Of a stretch of 64,000 bases of DNA, positions 55,336 through 63,939 are shown piece by piece. Under the pieces are notes generated by a model. The model had not been told where the DNA came from. It searched no databases and worked only from the letters and a program-made list of their open reading frames with translations. The stretch is from Chloroflexota bacterium. GTDB taxonomy: Bacteria; Chloroflexota; Dehalococcoidia; Tepidiformales; Tepidiformaceae. The stretch spans positions 124,001 through 188,000 of the forward strand of contig JACRBT010000014.1 of the NCBI GenBank assembly GCA_016234445.1. The letters run 5' to 3'. A program made the position numbers and the translations under genes. Numbering within the stretch: the stretch's first letter is position 1; every line of letters begins with the position of its first letter.

Positions 55336-56565
55336 TCACGGGGCACCTGCGACCAGCCGGTAGACGCGCCCGCCGGTGTCGTCGACGACGTACAGTTCGC
55401 CCGCCTCGTCCTCCCCGAACGAGCTCACGTTGAGGCTCGTTTCGAGGAGGACGCCGGGCCGCCACCTGTTCCCGTCGGGCCGGAGCGACCGCAGCTGACC
55501 GTCGCAATAGTCGATAAAGACGTAGGCGCCCGCGATCGCCGGGACACGGCTGCCCCGGTAGACGTAGCCGCCGGTCACCGAACAGGCGCCGCCGGCGTGG
55601 CTGTATTCGGACGCGGGCGGCACCTTGCCATCCCGGGCACATCCCGTTGACGGCCTGAAACAGGCGCTCGCCTCCATCGCGTTCCAGCCGTAGTTCTCGC
55701 CGCCCTTGCTCCCCGCCGGCTGGAAGTCCACTTCCTCTCGCGCGTCCTGCCCGACGTCCCCAATCCAGAGGTCGCCGGTGGCGCGGTCGAAGCTGAACCG
55801 CCACGGGTTTCGGAGCCCGTAGGCCCAGATCTCCGGCCGGGCGCCGCTCCGGCCGGCGAACGGGTTGTCCGGCGGGATCCCGTACGGCGTCGTCCCCGAG
55901 TCCACGTCTACCCGGAGGATCTTGCCGAGGAGCGTGTTCAAGGACTGGCCGGTCCCCCGTGTGTCGCCGGCGCCGCCACCGTCCCCGGTCCCGATGTAGA
56001 GATAGCCGTCCGGCCCGAAGGCCAGCATCCCACCGTTGTGGTTCTCGCGGTCGTCGGGGATGGCGAGGAGCCGCCGCGCCGTCGCCGGGTCCGCCCGCGT
56101 GCTCCCCGCCGGCACACGGTATTCGGCCACCGAGTTGGCGCCGTCCTGGGCGGTGAAGGCCACGAAGAAGCGGCCGTTCTCCTTGAACTTCGGGTGGAAC
56201 GCGAGCCCGAGAAGCCCCTGCTCGTTGCCCGTGCTCCAGACAAACGACGTCATGTTGAGGAACGGCTCGGCTTCGACGGCGCCGTTGCGGATCACGCGGA
56301 TGATGCCGCTCTTTTCGACCACGAAGAGCCTGCCACTGCCGTCGCCGGCATGGGTGACGAACGTCGGCCGCTTGAAGCCCGCCGCCACCTCCTCCAGCGC
56401 CACGGGCCCCGAAGGAGCGGTCGGCGTCGCGTCTGGCGGTGCGACTGTCGCCGTGGGCTCCGGTGAGGGAGCCGGCCCGCCGCCGCAGGCCACCAGGAGC
56501 AGCCCGGCCGAGAGGCATGCCGTGGCAAGCAGGGGCAACCAGGGCAGTCGGGGGGCGCCGCTCAT
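55336..56565 (-). CDS. PQQ-dependent sugar dehydrogenase-like lipoprotein
   Basis: 409 residues from ATG 56565 (56577 is an alternative). A lipoprotein signal ends LLLVAC, followed by a Pro/Thr linker. The mature part is a six-bladed beta-propeller of the soluble glucose dehydrogenase/L-sorbosone dehydrogenase family: FVTHAGDGSGRLFVVEKSGI, EQGLLGLAFHPKFKENG, DDRENHNGGMLAFGPDGYLY, YGLRNPWRFSFDRATGDLWI and YVYRGSRVPAIAGAYVFIDY. It probably oxidises sugars or alcohols with PQQ outside the cell, passing electrons on; the neighbouring cupredoxins could be acceptors. No PQQ synthesis genes are here. Confidence 0.9.
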   Translation of the reverse strand: MSGAPRLPWLPLLATACLSAGLLLVACGGGPAPSPEPTATVAPPDATPTAPSGPVALEEVAAGFKRPTFVTHAGDGSGRLFVVEKSGIIRVIRNGAVEAEPFLNMTSFVWSTGNEQGLLGLAFHPKFKENGRFFVAFTAQDGANSVAEYRVPAGSTRADPATARRLLAIPDDRENHNGGMLAFGPDGYLYIGTGDGGGAGDTRGTGQSLNTLLGKILRVDVDSGTTPYGIPPDNPFAGRSGARPEIWAYGLRNPWRFSFDRATGDLWIGDVGQDAREEVDFQPAGSKGGENYGWNAMEASACFRPSTGCARDGKVPPASEYSHAGGACSVTGGYVYRGSRVPAIAGAYVFIDYCDGQLRSLRPDGNRWRPGVLLETSLNVSSFGEDEAGELYVVDDTGGRVYRLVAGAP

Positions 56566-56681
56566 CCCTCTCAGCATGCCGTGAGAAAGGTCAACGTGCA
56601 GGCAGGGCTGGCACCATCCTGTCGCCGGCCACACTGGTACGTGGCAAGGAAAGTTGGTGCCGGGAGAGTCAACTGGTCCGG

Positions 56682-56746
56682 CGCTGCCTCCCCCTCTCCT
56701 CCCGCGGGGAGGAGAGGGGGCCGGGGGGTGAGGGGGCCCGGCAGCG
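56682..56746. repeat. REP-like palindromic intergenic repeat
   Basis: Inner stem CCCCCTCTCCTCCC / GGGGAGGAGAGGGGG (56690-56720) around GC, plus outer arms CGCTGCC (56682-56688) and GGCAGCG (56740-56746). A degenerate relative, CCCTCATCCCATCTCTCCC followed by GGGCGAGGGGG, lies at about 4945-4981 after the subtilase gene. Confidence 0.75.
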
Positions 56747-56833
56747 ATCGAATGGGGACTTTCGTCGCCGGGACGAGCCTCGCCCCGCGGCCGCTATACT
56801 CCGGGTTGCCACACATCCCTCCGCAGGTGCCCC

Positions 56834-57916
56834 ATGGCCATCGACTCCCGCCCTCGCTACAACGACGCCCGCCTCCGTGCCTTCACCGCCGCCGTCTTCC
56901 AGCACTACGGCGTGTCCGCGGCCGACGCCGCCACCGGCGCCGAGGTCCTCGTCGACGCCGACCTCGCGGGCATCGAATCCCACGGCATCGCCCACCTCCC
57001 CTGGCATCCCGGCTACGCCCCCGGCCTCAAGCGCGGGATCGTCAACCCGAAGCCGTCCATCAAGGTCCTCCGCGACAGCCCCGTCGCCGCCTCCTGGGAC
57101 GCCGACGGCGGGGTGGGCGTGATCGTCGCGAAACAGGCGATGGACGCCTGCATGGCGAAAGCAGCGGCAACCGGTCTGGGGATGATCACCGTCCGCAACG
57201 GCCGCCACTTCGGCGCCGCGGGCTACTACGCCCACATGGCGGCGAAGCAGGACATGGTCGCTATGGCCATGTGCAACGTCCCCCCGATTGGCCTTGCCGC
57301 GGGCGGCGCCGAGCGCGTCTACGGCACGAACCCGATCGCCTTCGGGGCGCCGGTCGAAGGCCAGCACGCCTTCCTCCTCGACATGGCGACCACCGCCGTC
57401 GCCGGCGGGAAACTCGAGATCGCCATGCGCCAGGGCAAGCCCATCCCCTTCGGCTGGGCCGTCGACGCGGAAGGCAACGACTCCGCCGACCCGGCGATCC
57501 TCCGCAAGAACGGCGCCCTCCTCCCCCTCGGTTCGCGGATGGAGACGAGTTCCTACAAGGGCTACGGCCTCGGCCTCATGGTCGACATCCTCAGCGGCAT
57601 CCTCGGCGCCGGCGCGTCGGGGCTCTTCTCCGACCGCCAGCGGCTGGAACAGGGCTTCTGGTTCGCCGCCTGGCGGATCGACGCCTTCCGCGACCCCGCC
57701 GAGTTCAAGGCCGACATGCGCCGCCTCGTCGATACCATCCGTGCCACGAGGCCCGCGGCCGGCCGCGACGCCGTCCTCGTCGCCGGCGACCCCGAAGCAA
57801 TCGCCCGCGCCGACCGCACCGCCAACGGCATCCCCCTCGACGCCGAGACGATCGAACAACTCACCGCCCTCGGCGCCGAAGCCGGCACGCCCTTCCCGGC
57901 CGCGCTCGCCTCTTAG
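56834..57916 (+). CDS. Ldh-family malate/L-lactate dehydrogenase-like oxidoreductase
   Basis: 360 residues from ATG 56834; a TATACT box about 40 nt upstream is a likely -10. The fold is the Ldh/MdlD type, not the Rossmann LDH: RAFTAAVFQHYGVSAADAAT, DLAGIESHGIAHLPWHPGYA (His of the active site), VRNGRHFGAAGYYAHMA, GTNPIAFGAP, and SYKGYGLGLMVDILSGIL near the C-terminus. Members reduce or oxidise 2-hydroxy acids or delta1-piperideine-2-carboxylate with NAD(P)H; the substrate here is open. It is convergent with the MFS gene ending at 57920. Confidence 0.92.
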   Translation: MAIDSRPRYNDARLRAFTAAVFQHYGVSAADAATGAEVLVDADLAGIESHGIAHLPWHPGYAPGLKRGIVNPKPSIKVLRDSPVAASWDADGGVGVIVAKQAMDACMAKAAATGLGMITVRNGRHFGAAGYYAHMAAKQDMVAMAMCNVPPIGLAAGGAERVYGTNPIAFGAPVEGQHAFLLDMATTAVAGGKLEIAMRQGKPIPFGWAVDAEGNDSADPAILRKNGALLPLGSRMETSSYKGYGLGLMVDILSGILGAGASGLFSDRQRLEQGFWFAAWRIDAFRDPAEFKADMRRLVDTIRATRPAAGRDAVLVAGDPEAIARADRTANGIPLDAETIEQLTALGAEAGTPFPAALAS

Positions 57917-57919
57917 TCC

Positions 57920-59245
57920 TCATGGAGTCGACGGTGCGTGCTTCCGTCGCGGCTTGCGGATGAAGAGCACCAGCACCGCCGAGGCCATGTTCATGCCCGC
58001 GATCGTATAGAAGGCTCCGTCGTAGTTGCCCACCCGGTCGAAGTACATCGACGCCAGCAGCGGCGCCCCGGCCCCGAGGAAGAGCGGGAACGGCAGCCCC
58101 GCGCTCCGCACCGCGCCGAGGTACCTGCGGCCGAAGTAGGTGGCCCAGATCACTTCCTGCAGCGGGATCATCCCGCCCCAGCCGCAGCCAAGAAGGAAGA
58201 AGCCGAAGTAGACCATCCTGTCGGCGTTCGCCCCCACGCTGGCGGTGATCACCAGCATGGCCACCCCCGTGAGGGCGGCGCTGATCGACGCCAGCCGTTT
58301 CGGGTCGGTCTTGTCGATGAGGTAGCCCCAGAACGGTTTCGAGACCAACGCCGGGATCGAGGCCACCGTGATCATCAGCGCCGCCGTGCCCCGGCTGTAG
58401 CCGGCGTCGGTCATGAACGGGATCGTCTGGAGCAGCATCACCCCGATCGTCACGCCGAACATCCCGAAAGCGACGACCAGGAGATAGAACGCCCACGTCC
58501 GCAGGGCGTCATGGCGGGTGAGTGACGAGGCGAAGTCGGCCGAGGCGCGAAGCCCGCCGCCCGCCGCGATCTGCGCCGCCGACTTGCCGTCCGGGAAGAG
58601 GCCGTGATCTTCGGGAGCCCGCCGCATCGCCAGCGCCACGGGCAGGACGAGCACCGCCGCGCTCACCGCCATCACCCGCCACGCCGCCCGCCAGCCCCAT
58701 TCGTCCACCACCTCCGTCATGACCGGCGTCAGCGCCACCCCGGCGAAGGAGACCCCCATCGACGCCAGGCCCACCGCCCGCCCTCGCTGTTCGACGAACC
58801 ACTTCGAGAGCGTGACGTTCACCACAAGGTTGCCCATCATCGCCGCGCCGGCCGTGAGCACGAGCCCGTTCAGGATCACCCATTGCCAGAGCGTCTGCGT
58901 GAAGCTGAGCAGGAACATGGAGGTGGAGAGCACGGCGGTCCCGGCGAACATCAGCCTCCGCCCACCATGGCGGTCCACCTGGGTGCCGATGAAGAAGCCG
59001 GTGAAGGCCATCACGAACTGCGCCAGCGTCCGCGACAGGGTGAACTCCGACCGCGTCCAGCCGAGGTCGCGCGTCATCGGCCCCAGGAAGGCGCCGATCG
59101 CGTAGTTCTGTGACCCGACGGAGACGAACTGGGCGACAAAGGCCGCGCCGATGAGCCAGTAACCGTAGTAGATGCCGGCCCGGCGTTCCTCGACGGCCGC
59201 CCCCGGACCGGGCACGCGCACCCCATCCGTGCCTTCCAGCGCCAC
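57920..59245 (-). CDS. MFS transporter
   Basis: 441 residues from GTG 59245 with GGGAGGGAG upstream. About twelve TM helices; YYGYWLIGAAFVAQFVSVGS begins the first, and TQVDRHGGRRLMFAGTAVL is motif A after TM2. A 40-residue central loop separates the halves. GWTRSEFTLSRTLAQFVMAF and FVEQRGRAVGLASMGVSFAG match the monocarboxylate/oxalate-type branch seen twice more in this window. Substrate unknown; the neighbouring hydroxy-acid dehydrogenase suggests a carboxylate. Confidence 0.9.
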   Translation of the reverse strand: MALEGTDGVRVPGPGAAVEERRAGIYYGYWLIGAAFVAQFVSVGSQNYAIGAFLGPMTRDLGWTRSEFTLSRTLAQFVMAFTGFFIGTQVDRHGGRRLMFAGTAVLSTSMFLLSFTQTLWQWVILNGLVLTAGAAMMGNLVVNVTLSKWFVEQRGRAVGLASMGVSFAGVALTPVMTEVVDEWGWRAAWRVMAVSAAVLVLPVALAMRRAPEDHGLFPDGKSAAQIAAGGGLRASADFASSLTRHDALRTWAFYLLVVAFGMFGVTIGVMLLQTIPFMTDAGYSRGTAALMITVASIPALVSKPFWGYLIDKTDPKRLASISAALTGVAMLVITASVGANADRMVYFGFFLLGCGWGGMIPLQEVIWATYFGRRYLGAVRSAGLPFPLFLGAGAPLLASMYFDRVGNYDGAFYTIAGMNMASAVLVLFIRKPRRKHAPSTP

Positions 59246-59321
59246 CGGCTCCCTCCCTTGCCGCTCCTCTGCCCGGAGTCTACACACGACCGGCCACCCC
59301 CGCCCGGGCGAAGGACTCGCG

Positions 59322-59327
59322 TAGAAT
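59322..59327 (+). promoter_or_regulatory. -10-like TAGAAT of a putative leaderless gene
   Basis: TAGAAT ends 7 nt before ATG 59335. Confidence 0.55.
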
Positions 59328-59334
59328 CCCGGCC

Positions 59335-60099
59335 ATGCAAAGCGACGAGCGCCTGCGCCGGGTCGAACAGGCCACCGAAGTCCCCCTTCTCATCCTCGCC
59401 TTCGCGATGGTGCCCCTGCTCCTCGGGCCGGTCCTCTTCGACCTCTCCGACGCGGTCGAAACCAGCTTCCTCGTCGCCGACTGGTTCATCTGGGCCGCCT
59501 TCGCCACCGCCTTCGGGCTGAAGCTGGCTGTCGCCCCAAGCCGCCTTCGCTACGTCCGCGCAAACTGGCTGGAAGTGGCGATGGTCGCCCTTCCGCTCCT
59601 CCGGCCGATCCGTCTCCTCCGTCTCCTCCGATTCGCCCGCCTGGCCACCGCGGTTGGCTACAACGAGACCCTCGTCCGCCGCATCGCCTCCGAGAAAGGC
59701 ACCCAGTTCACCCTCGTGGCGGTCCTCACAATCCTGGCCACCGGCGCCGGGATGGTCCTCCTCGCCGAACGCGACGCCGATGGCGCCAACATCCACACCT
59801 ACGGCGACGCCCTCTGGTGGGCTGCGACGACCATGACGACCGTCGGCTACGGCGACCTCTACCCGACGACTCCCGCCGGCCGGGGCATCGCTGTCGCCCT
59901 GATGCTCTTCGGGATAGCCGCCCTTTCCGTCCTCACCGCGACCATCGCCGCCTTCCTCGTGCGCGACCGCGAAGACGTGCAGATGGCCGACGTCATGCGC
60001 GAACTCGAGCGGCTCCGGGGCATCGAAGCGCGCCTGGACGCCGTCGTCGAAGAGATGCGTTCGCAGCGCCCACCGCCCGGTGGGGGGGCCGCCGGATAG
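59335..60099 (+). CDS. Voltage-gated potassium channel
   Basis: 254 residues. Six TM helices with a voltage-sensor S4 (PIRLLRLLRFARLATAVG; Arg90, 93, 96, 99, 102 every third residue) and a pore loop with the K+ selectivity filter TVGYGD (169-174) in TTMTTVGYGDLYPTTPAGRG. A C-terminal coiled coil (MADVMRELERLRGIEARLDA) may tetramerise it. It sits in the cytoplasmic membrane. A TAGAAT box 7 nt before the ATG and no ribosome site suggest leaderless expression. Bacterial Kv channels tune membrane potential; regulation here is unknown. Confidence 0.95.
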   Translation: MQSDERLRRVEQATEVPLLILAFAMVPLLLGPVLFDLSDAVETSFLVADWFIWAAFATAFGLKLAVAPSRLRYVRANWLEVAMVALPLLRPIRLLRLLRFARLATAVGYNETLVRRIASEKGTQFTLVAVLTILATGAGMVLLAERDADGANIHTYGDALWWAATTMTTVGYGDLYPTTPAGRGIAVALMLFGIAALSVLTATIAAFLVRDREDVQMADVMRELERLRGIEARLDAVVEEMRSQRPPPGGGAAG

Positions 60100-60183
60100 T
60101 TGTGGTAATGGCCTTCAGTCCGCTGACCGCCTAGGATCGCCAACGACCGCCGCCGGGCCAGCCGCGACGGGGAGGGTTCAGCC

Positions 60184-61221
60184 ATGCCGCTTCGCTTCGG
60201 GATCTTCGACCACGTGGAACGCCGCGAGGGCATCCCCCTCCAGCGTCTCTACGAGGAACGGCTCGGGCTCATCGCCCAGGCCGACCGCGCCGGCTTCTGG
60301 GGCTACCACGTCGCCGAGCACCACCAGGCTGTCCTCGGCATGGCTCCCTCCCAGAACGTCTTCCTCGCCGCCGCCGCCCGCGAAACGAAGCAGATCCGCC
60401 TCGGCTCCCTCGTCTACTGTCTCCCCTTCTATCACCCCCTCCGCCTGATCGACGAGATCTGCATGCTCGACGCGATCAGCGGCGGCCGACTGCTGGTCGG
60501 CGTCGGCAAGGGCATCAACGCCGCCGAACACGCCCACTGGGGCCACGACGAGGCCACCAACTGGGAGGTTTTCGAAGAGAGCCTCGCTGTCGTCCTCGCG
60601 GGCCTTGGCGCCAGCCGCCTCACCCACGAAGGCCGCCACTACGCCTTCCGCGACGTCCCCATCCAGCTCCAGCCGCTCCAGCAACCCCATCCGCCGTTCT
60701 GGTACGCGGGCAATCACGACCACGCCGCCCGCTACGGGATGCACTTCCTCGGCGGCGGCCCCATCGCCCGGATGGCCACGGTCGCCACCGAATACCGCGC
60801 CATCTTCGCCGCCCGCACCGGGCCCTCGCGTCTCGGCCCGGTCGCGGAACCGATGATCGGCAAGGTCGCCCACGTCTTCGTCGCCGACACCGACCACGAA
60901 GCGGACCAGGTCGCCCGCCGTGCCTGGGCCGCCTACCACCACAACCTCACGAAGGTCGGCCGCGACCTCTTCGGCACCCACGCGGGCCAGGCGTCCCCCG
61001 CCGCCGACCCCACCCTCAGCGGCGACTTCGACCGCGCCCGGGCCGTCGAAGCAGCGATCTACGGCAGCCCCGAGACCGTGCGCGACTACATCGCCCGCTA
61101 CGCCGCCGAAAGCAACTGCAACTATTTCGTGGGCGCCTTCCAGTGGGGCGACATCAGCCACGGCCAGGCGACGCGCTCCATGGAACTCTTTGCCCACGAA
61201 GTGATGCCCGCCTTCCGCTGA
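60184..61221 (+). CDS. Luciferase-like (LLM) flavin-dependent oxidoreductase
   Basis: 345 residues from ATG 60184 with GGGGAGGG 7 nt upstream. TIM-barrel of the bacterial luciferase family: RFGIFDHVERREG, AQADRAGFWGYHVAEHHQAV, LGSLVYCLPFYHPLRLIDEI, DAISGGRLLVGVGKG and SPETVRDYIARYAAES. Uses FMN or F420; which one cannot be told. It may oxidise alkanesulfonates, aldehydes or other organics. It is convergent with ricT and follows the channel gene by 84 nt. Confidence 0.92.
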   Translation: MPLRFGIFDHVERREGIPLQRLYEERLGLIAQADRAGFWGYHVAEHHQAVLGMAPSQNVFLAAAARETKQIRLGSLVYCLPFYHPLRLIDEICMLDAISGGRLLVGVGKGINAAEHAHWGHDEATNWEVFEESLAVVLAGLGASRLTHEGRHYAFRDVPIQLQPLQQPHPPFWYAGNHDHAARYGMHFLGGGPIARMATVATEYRAIFAARTGPSRLGPVAEPMIGKVAHVFVADTDHEADQVARRAWAAYHHNLTKVGRDLFGTHAGQASPAADPTLSGDFDRARAVEAAIYGSPETVRDYIARYAAESNCNYFVGAFQWGDISHGQATRSMELFAHEVMPAFR

Positions 61222-61230
61222 AGGGCCGGC

Positions 61231-62589
61231 CTATTCGGGTGCGGACTCGCCCCCACCGGGCCCCCGGCCGCGCCCACCGCGCCGGCCACGACGCCTTCGG
61301 GCGGCCTGTTCGCCTTCGCCGGCGGCCCCCGGCGAGGGAGGTTCGCGGCGTTCGGGCGGCGGCGGGCCTTCCGTCGAGCGCTGGAAGACGCGGCCGCCCG
61401 GGAGGTTGGCTGGCGGCTCGTTACGGCCGCCGCGAGGCTCACCGGGCCGTCCCCGTCGCGGTTCGCCGGCCGGCCGTCCCCCGCGCTGCTGCCCGGGCTG
61501 GGGCTGTTGCCCGGTCCCGCCCCTCGGCTCCCGCCCCTCGCCGCGCTTCGCTTCGTCCCGCTTCGGGGGGACATTTCGCCGTGGTCCGCCGCCGGGGAGC
61601 CGCCCGCGGCCCGGGCCCGGTTCTTCGCGCACGGGCGCCTGCTGCGTGATCCAGTCCGGCTCAAGCGCAGGCACGGGAGGCGCCAGGTCCTCCTCCGTCG
61701 CCTCGATCAGCCCCTGTTCGATCGCGTCCGCGCGGCTGATGCTCGGTGGCGGCGGGGCGCTCTTGCTGCTCGTGTCCCAGCGCACCACCGTCCCCAGGTC
61801 GCGGTCGCCCACTTCCACCCGCTGGCCTTCGACCAGAAGCGTCACCTGCCGCCGGAGGATGTTGATGGCGATGACCTTGCCTTCGCCCGTCGGCGTGCTG
61901 CAGCGCTGGCCGATCTTCGGCAGCGTCTTGCGCATCTCGCGGTAGCCCTCGTCTTCGTACGAAAGGCAGCACAGCAGCCGCCCGCAGAGTCCGCTGATCT
62001 TCTGCGGGTTCAACGGCAGTTCCTGGTCCTTCGCCATCCGGATCGAAATCGACGGGAAGGTGGTGAGCCAGCTCGCGCAGCAGAGTTCCCGCCCACAGAC
62101 GCCGTAACCGCCGGCCAGTTTCGCCCGGTCGCGCGCGCCGAGCTGCCGCATCTCCACCCTCGCCCCGAACCTGTCGCCCGCGCGGCGGATGAAGTCGCGG
62201 TAGTCCAGGCGCTCTTCGCTCGAAAACGAAATCGTCAGCCGCTTCCCGTCGAGGGTGAATTCGGCTCCGTCGATGTGGGCGGGAAACCCGGTTTCCTCCG
62301 CGAGGCGCCGCGCCTCAGGAAGGACCTCCTCTGCCCGGGTCTTCTGCGCGTCCGCCCGGCGAATGTCCTCGTCTGTCGCCAGCCGGAGGATCGGCTTGAG
62401 GGGCTCGTCGCCGAGTTCGTTCACCACCACCTGGTCGGGGGCGATGACAACCCGGGCGACTTCGGGGCCGCGCGTCGTTTCGACGACGACGTATTCGCCG
62501 GGATCGAGTCGCATCCCGGCGGTATGGAAGTAGAAGATCTTCCCGGCGTTTCGAAAGCGTACGCCGGCAACGCTGGGCCGTTCAGGCAT
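61231..62589 (-). CDS. ricT: RicT/PSP1-family protein with RGG-rich tail
   Basis: 452 residues from ATG 62589. PSP1 core: GVRFRNAGKIFYFHTAG, ETTRGPEVARVV, and two cysteine clusters GVCGRELCCASWL (Cys165, 170, 171) and SGLCGRLLCCLSYE (Cys202, 207, 208), which in B. subtilis RicT hold an iron-sulfur cluster of the Ric complex controlling RNase Y mRNA processing. The C-terminal 150 residues are Arg/Gly/Pro-rich and disordered, likely RNA-binding, and are longer than usual. It overlaps holB by 8 nt, the common tmk-holB-ricT order. No other ric genes are in view. Confidence 0.93.
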   Translation of the reverse strand: MPERPSVAGVRFRNAGKIFYFHTAGMRLDPGEYVVVETTRGPEVARVVIAPDQVVVNELGDEPLKPILRLATDEDIRRADAQKTRAEEVLPEARRLAEETGFPAHIDGAEFTLDGKRLTISFSSEERLDYRDFIRRAGDRFGARVEMRQLGARDRAKLAGGYGVCGRELCCASWLTTFPSISIRMAKDQELPLNPQKISGLCGRLLCCLSYEDEGYREMRKTLPKIGQRCSTPTGEGKVIAINILRRQVTLLVEGQRVEVGDRDLGTVVRWDTSSKSAPPPPSISRADAIEQGLIEATEEDLAPPVPALEPDWITQQAPVREEPGPGRGRLPGGGPRRNVPPKRDEAKRGEGREPRGGTGQQPQPGQQRGGRPAGEPRRGRPGEPRGGRNEPPANLPGGRVFQRSTEGPPPPERREPPSPGAAGEGEQAARRRRGRRGGRGRGPGGGESAPE

Positions 62590-63676
62590 GTTCCTCGGAT
62601 TCTTCCCCGGGGGATTCAGCCAGTGTAACTCTCGGGAAGCAAAGGAGCATGAGTTCGAACGCCCCCCGGGGGACGACGTTGGCCTGGAGGTCGGCGCGGG
62701 CGCGGGTCACCGCCTTCAACGCCTCGACGAAGCCCGCCTGCGCGCCCGCCGCACTTGCCCCGGGCGCCGCGCTCTCCCGCAGCTGCGTCTCCCAGAAGGC
62801 TTCCCAGGCGTCGAGTTCCGTCAGCACGGGCGCCCGGTCCCGCCGCCAGCGCTCGGTCAGGTCGTTCGCGTAGGTGAACCGCTCCGTCAGCCGCCCCGAG
62901 GCCACCTTCGCGCACCGCGCCAGGATGCGGGCGCGGTCGCCCATCAGGTCCGGGTGGGCGGCGACGGCGAGGGCGCGGGCCGGGCGTCCACGGCTCTCCG
63001 CGGCGGCCCGGGCGGCGAGCGCAGGTTCCGTCCCCCGCGCCAGCAGCCCTTCTTCAATCTCGGCGCGCGGCACCGGGCGGACGTCGATCCTCCGGCAGCG
63101 GCTGCTGATCGTCTCCAGCATCGCCTCGGGCGCGGCCGTTACGAGGACGAAGTAGGTGTGGCCCGGCGGTTCCTCCAGCGTCTTCAGGATCGTATGCGAC
63201 GCATCGCGCCCGAGGCGGTCCGAAGGCTCGACCACGATCACCCGGTTCGTCGCCTCGAAGGGGTAGCGCGCCACCAGTTCGATGACGCCCCGCACCTGGC
63301 AGATGCGGATGTCGCGCGAAATGGCGTGGGAAGCGTGCCCGCTGTCACTCGGGCGCGGCCGGCAAAGCGTGTCCCCCGGCCCGAGGATGATGATGTCCGG
63401 GTGGTTCCGCTCGGCGATGTGGCGGCAGGGGCGGCACTCGCCGCAGGGCACCTCCGCGCTGCCCGGGGCCATGGCCGCGTCGGCCCCAAAGAGCGAAGGC
63501 GGCTGACCCTCGCCCCCCGCCCGGCGCTCGCAGTTCAGCAGCTGGGCCCAGTGCCGCGCGAGCATCGTCCGCCCCGTCCCCTCTGGCCCCGCGAAGAGCA
63601 ACGCATGGGGCGGCTCGGCGCTCGCGGCCAGCGCCGCCAGCTCCCGGAGGATCCCCCCATGCCCGATCACGTCCAC
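62582..63676 (-). CDS. holB: DNA polymerase III delta' subunit
   Basis: 364 residues from GTG 63676, preceded by a TACGCT box 6 nt upstream. Clamp-loader AAA+ subunit: HALLFAGPEGTGRTMLARHW with a Walker A variant (residues 30-37, Arg for Lys, usual in delta'), zinc module Cys49 plus VPCGECRPCRHIAERNHPD (Cys78, 81, 84), RVIVVEPSDRLGRDASHTIL, LKTLEEPPG, and SRC in ISSRCRRIDV. It opens and loads the beta clamp with the gamma complex. Longer ATG options upstream add low-complexity sequence. It overlaps ricT. Confidence 0.93.
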   Translation of the reverse strand: MDVIGHGGILRELAALAASAEPPHALLFAGPEGTGRTMLARHWAQLLNCERRAGGEGQPPSLFGADAAMAPGSAEVPCGECRPCRHIAERNHPDIIILGPGDTLCRPRPSDSGHASHAISRDIRICQVRGVIELVARYPFEATNRVIVVEPSDRLGRDASHTILKTLEEPPGHTYFVLVTAAPEAMLETISSRCRRIDVRPVPRAEIEEGLLARGTEPALAARAAAESRGRPARALAVAAHPDLMGDRARILARCAKVASGRLTERFTYANDLTERWRRDRAPVLTELDAWEAFWETQLRESAAPGASAAGAQAGFVEALKAVTRARADLQANVVPRGAFELMLLCFPRVTLAESPGEESEEHA

Positions 63677-63682
63677 CGCCGT

Positions 63683-63688
63683 AGCGTA
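63683..63688 (-). promoter_or_regulatory. -10-like TACGCT of a putative leaderless holB
   Basis: On the minus strand TACGCT, six nt ACGGCG, then GTG 63676. Confidence 0.5.
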
Positions 63689-63798
63689 GGCGGCACCCCG
63701 GTCATTGGCTATGGGATGGGTGGAGCGACGACGCTCCCCGCCCGGGGCAACACCGCCGTCCCGCGGGTTACTTGAAGAATGTCGATTAAACAAGTAAC

Positions 63799-63830
63799 TT
63801 GACCCCCGTGACAAGCGAGAACATATGTTC
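63799..63830 (+). promoter_or_regulatory. LexA-box promoter of the right-edge gene
   Basis: GAACATATGTTC (63819-63830) is a perfect 12-bp palindrome matching the Gram-positive type LexA consensus GAAC-N4-GTTC. TTGACC (63799-63804) is a -35; the box covers the expected -10 region. A second -10-like TATGAT lies at about 63899. This supports SOS control of the gene starting at 63940. Confidence 0.75.
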
Positions 63831-63939
63831 TAGACTCCGATTACCCGAAGGACAGGCATTTCGGCTTCGCGAAGCGTCGAAGGAGCCGGCGATGCCGCTA
63901 TGATGTCGGCAGAACGCTTCGTTCCGGGGGGCAAGACCG

